Part shown: one piece after another, positions 5,893-5,900 of the stretch | Layout of the letters: every line of letters begins with the position of its first letter | Numbering within the stretch: position 1 is the stretch's first letter | Origin: Victivallales bacterium | GTDB lineage: Bacteria; Verrucomicrobiota; Lentisphaeria; Oligosphaerales; Oligosphaeraceae | Assembly: GCA_017615955.1 (NCBI GenBank) | Contig: JAFZZD010000802.1 | Location: 1-5,900, forward strand | Direction of reading: 5' to 3' | DNA: 5,900 nt | Translations under genes and position numbers: made by a program | Notes under the pieces: generated by a model | Databases searched by the model: none | Told to the model about the DNA's origin: nothing | The model's input: only the letters and a program-made list of their open reading frames with translations

Positions 5893-5900
5893 GTAGGTAA

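Larger units (their letters stand above)
5816..5900 (-). other. Leader / putative promoter region of the operon
   Basis: This is the only non-coding stretch in the window. It is AT-rich compared with the genes and holds a three-copy 10-bp tandem repeat and a 10-bp perfect palindrome. It lies directly before the first gene of the cluster, so it is the natural place for the operon promoter, although the operon could also begin to the right of the window. No rho-independent terminator from an upstream gene can be seen in it. Confidence 0.5.

Overview
The window is one tightly packed gene cluster read entirely from the minus strand. It comes from a Gram-negative-type bacterium of moderately high GC content. 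Its core is a BatABC-type (Bacteroides aerotolerance) set of envelope genes with two von Willebrand factor A (VWA) proteins. Such sets are common in Bacteroidetes, spirochaetes and the PVC phyla. A PVC-type host (for example Lentisphaerae or Kiritimatiellae) is only a guess, from gene content and from a CACAGATTA-type intergenic repeat; nothing here fixes the taxon.

In transcription order (right to left): (1) an 85-bp leader (5816-5900) with three tandem 10-bp repeats and a 10-bp palindrome; (2) a 713-aa two-domain enzyme, an amidohydrolase fused to an aspartate/glutamate-type racemase (5815-3674); (3) a 332-aa membrane protein with a signal peptide, a beta-rich extracytoplasmic part, one membrane helix and a cytoplasmic DUF4381/BatD-like tail (3677-2679); (4) a BatA-like VWA protein (2682-1636); (5) a BatB-like VWA protein (1639-632); (6) a BatC-like secreted TPR protein with a Gln/Asp/Lys-rich tail (635 to the left edge, incomplete).

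All four gene junctions are the same 4-base ATGA stop/start overlap, so the five genes look like one operon with translational coupling. In related systems the VWA, DUF4381 and TPR proteins form an envelope complex that works with a MoxR AAA+ ATPase. No MoxR or DUF58 gene is visible here, and the place where they would usually lie is taken by the amidohydrolase-racemase. The enzyme is most simply read as releasing a D-amino acid (or an isoaspartyl/hydantoin-type product) and racemising it. Its coupling to an envelope Bat set is the most unusual thing in the window. The plus strand holds no convincing gene.
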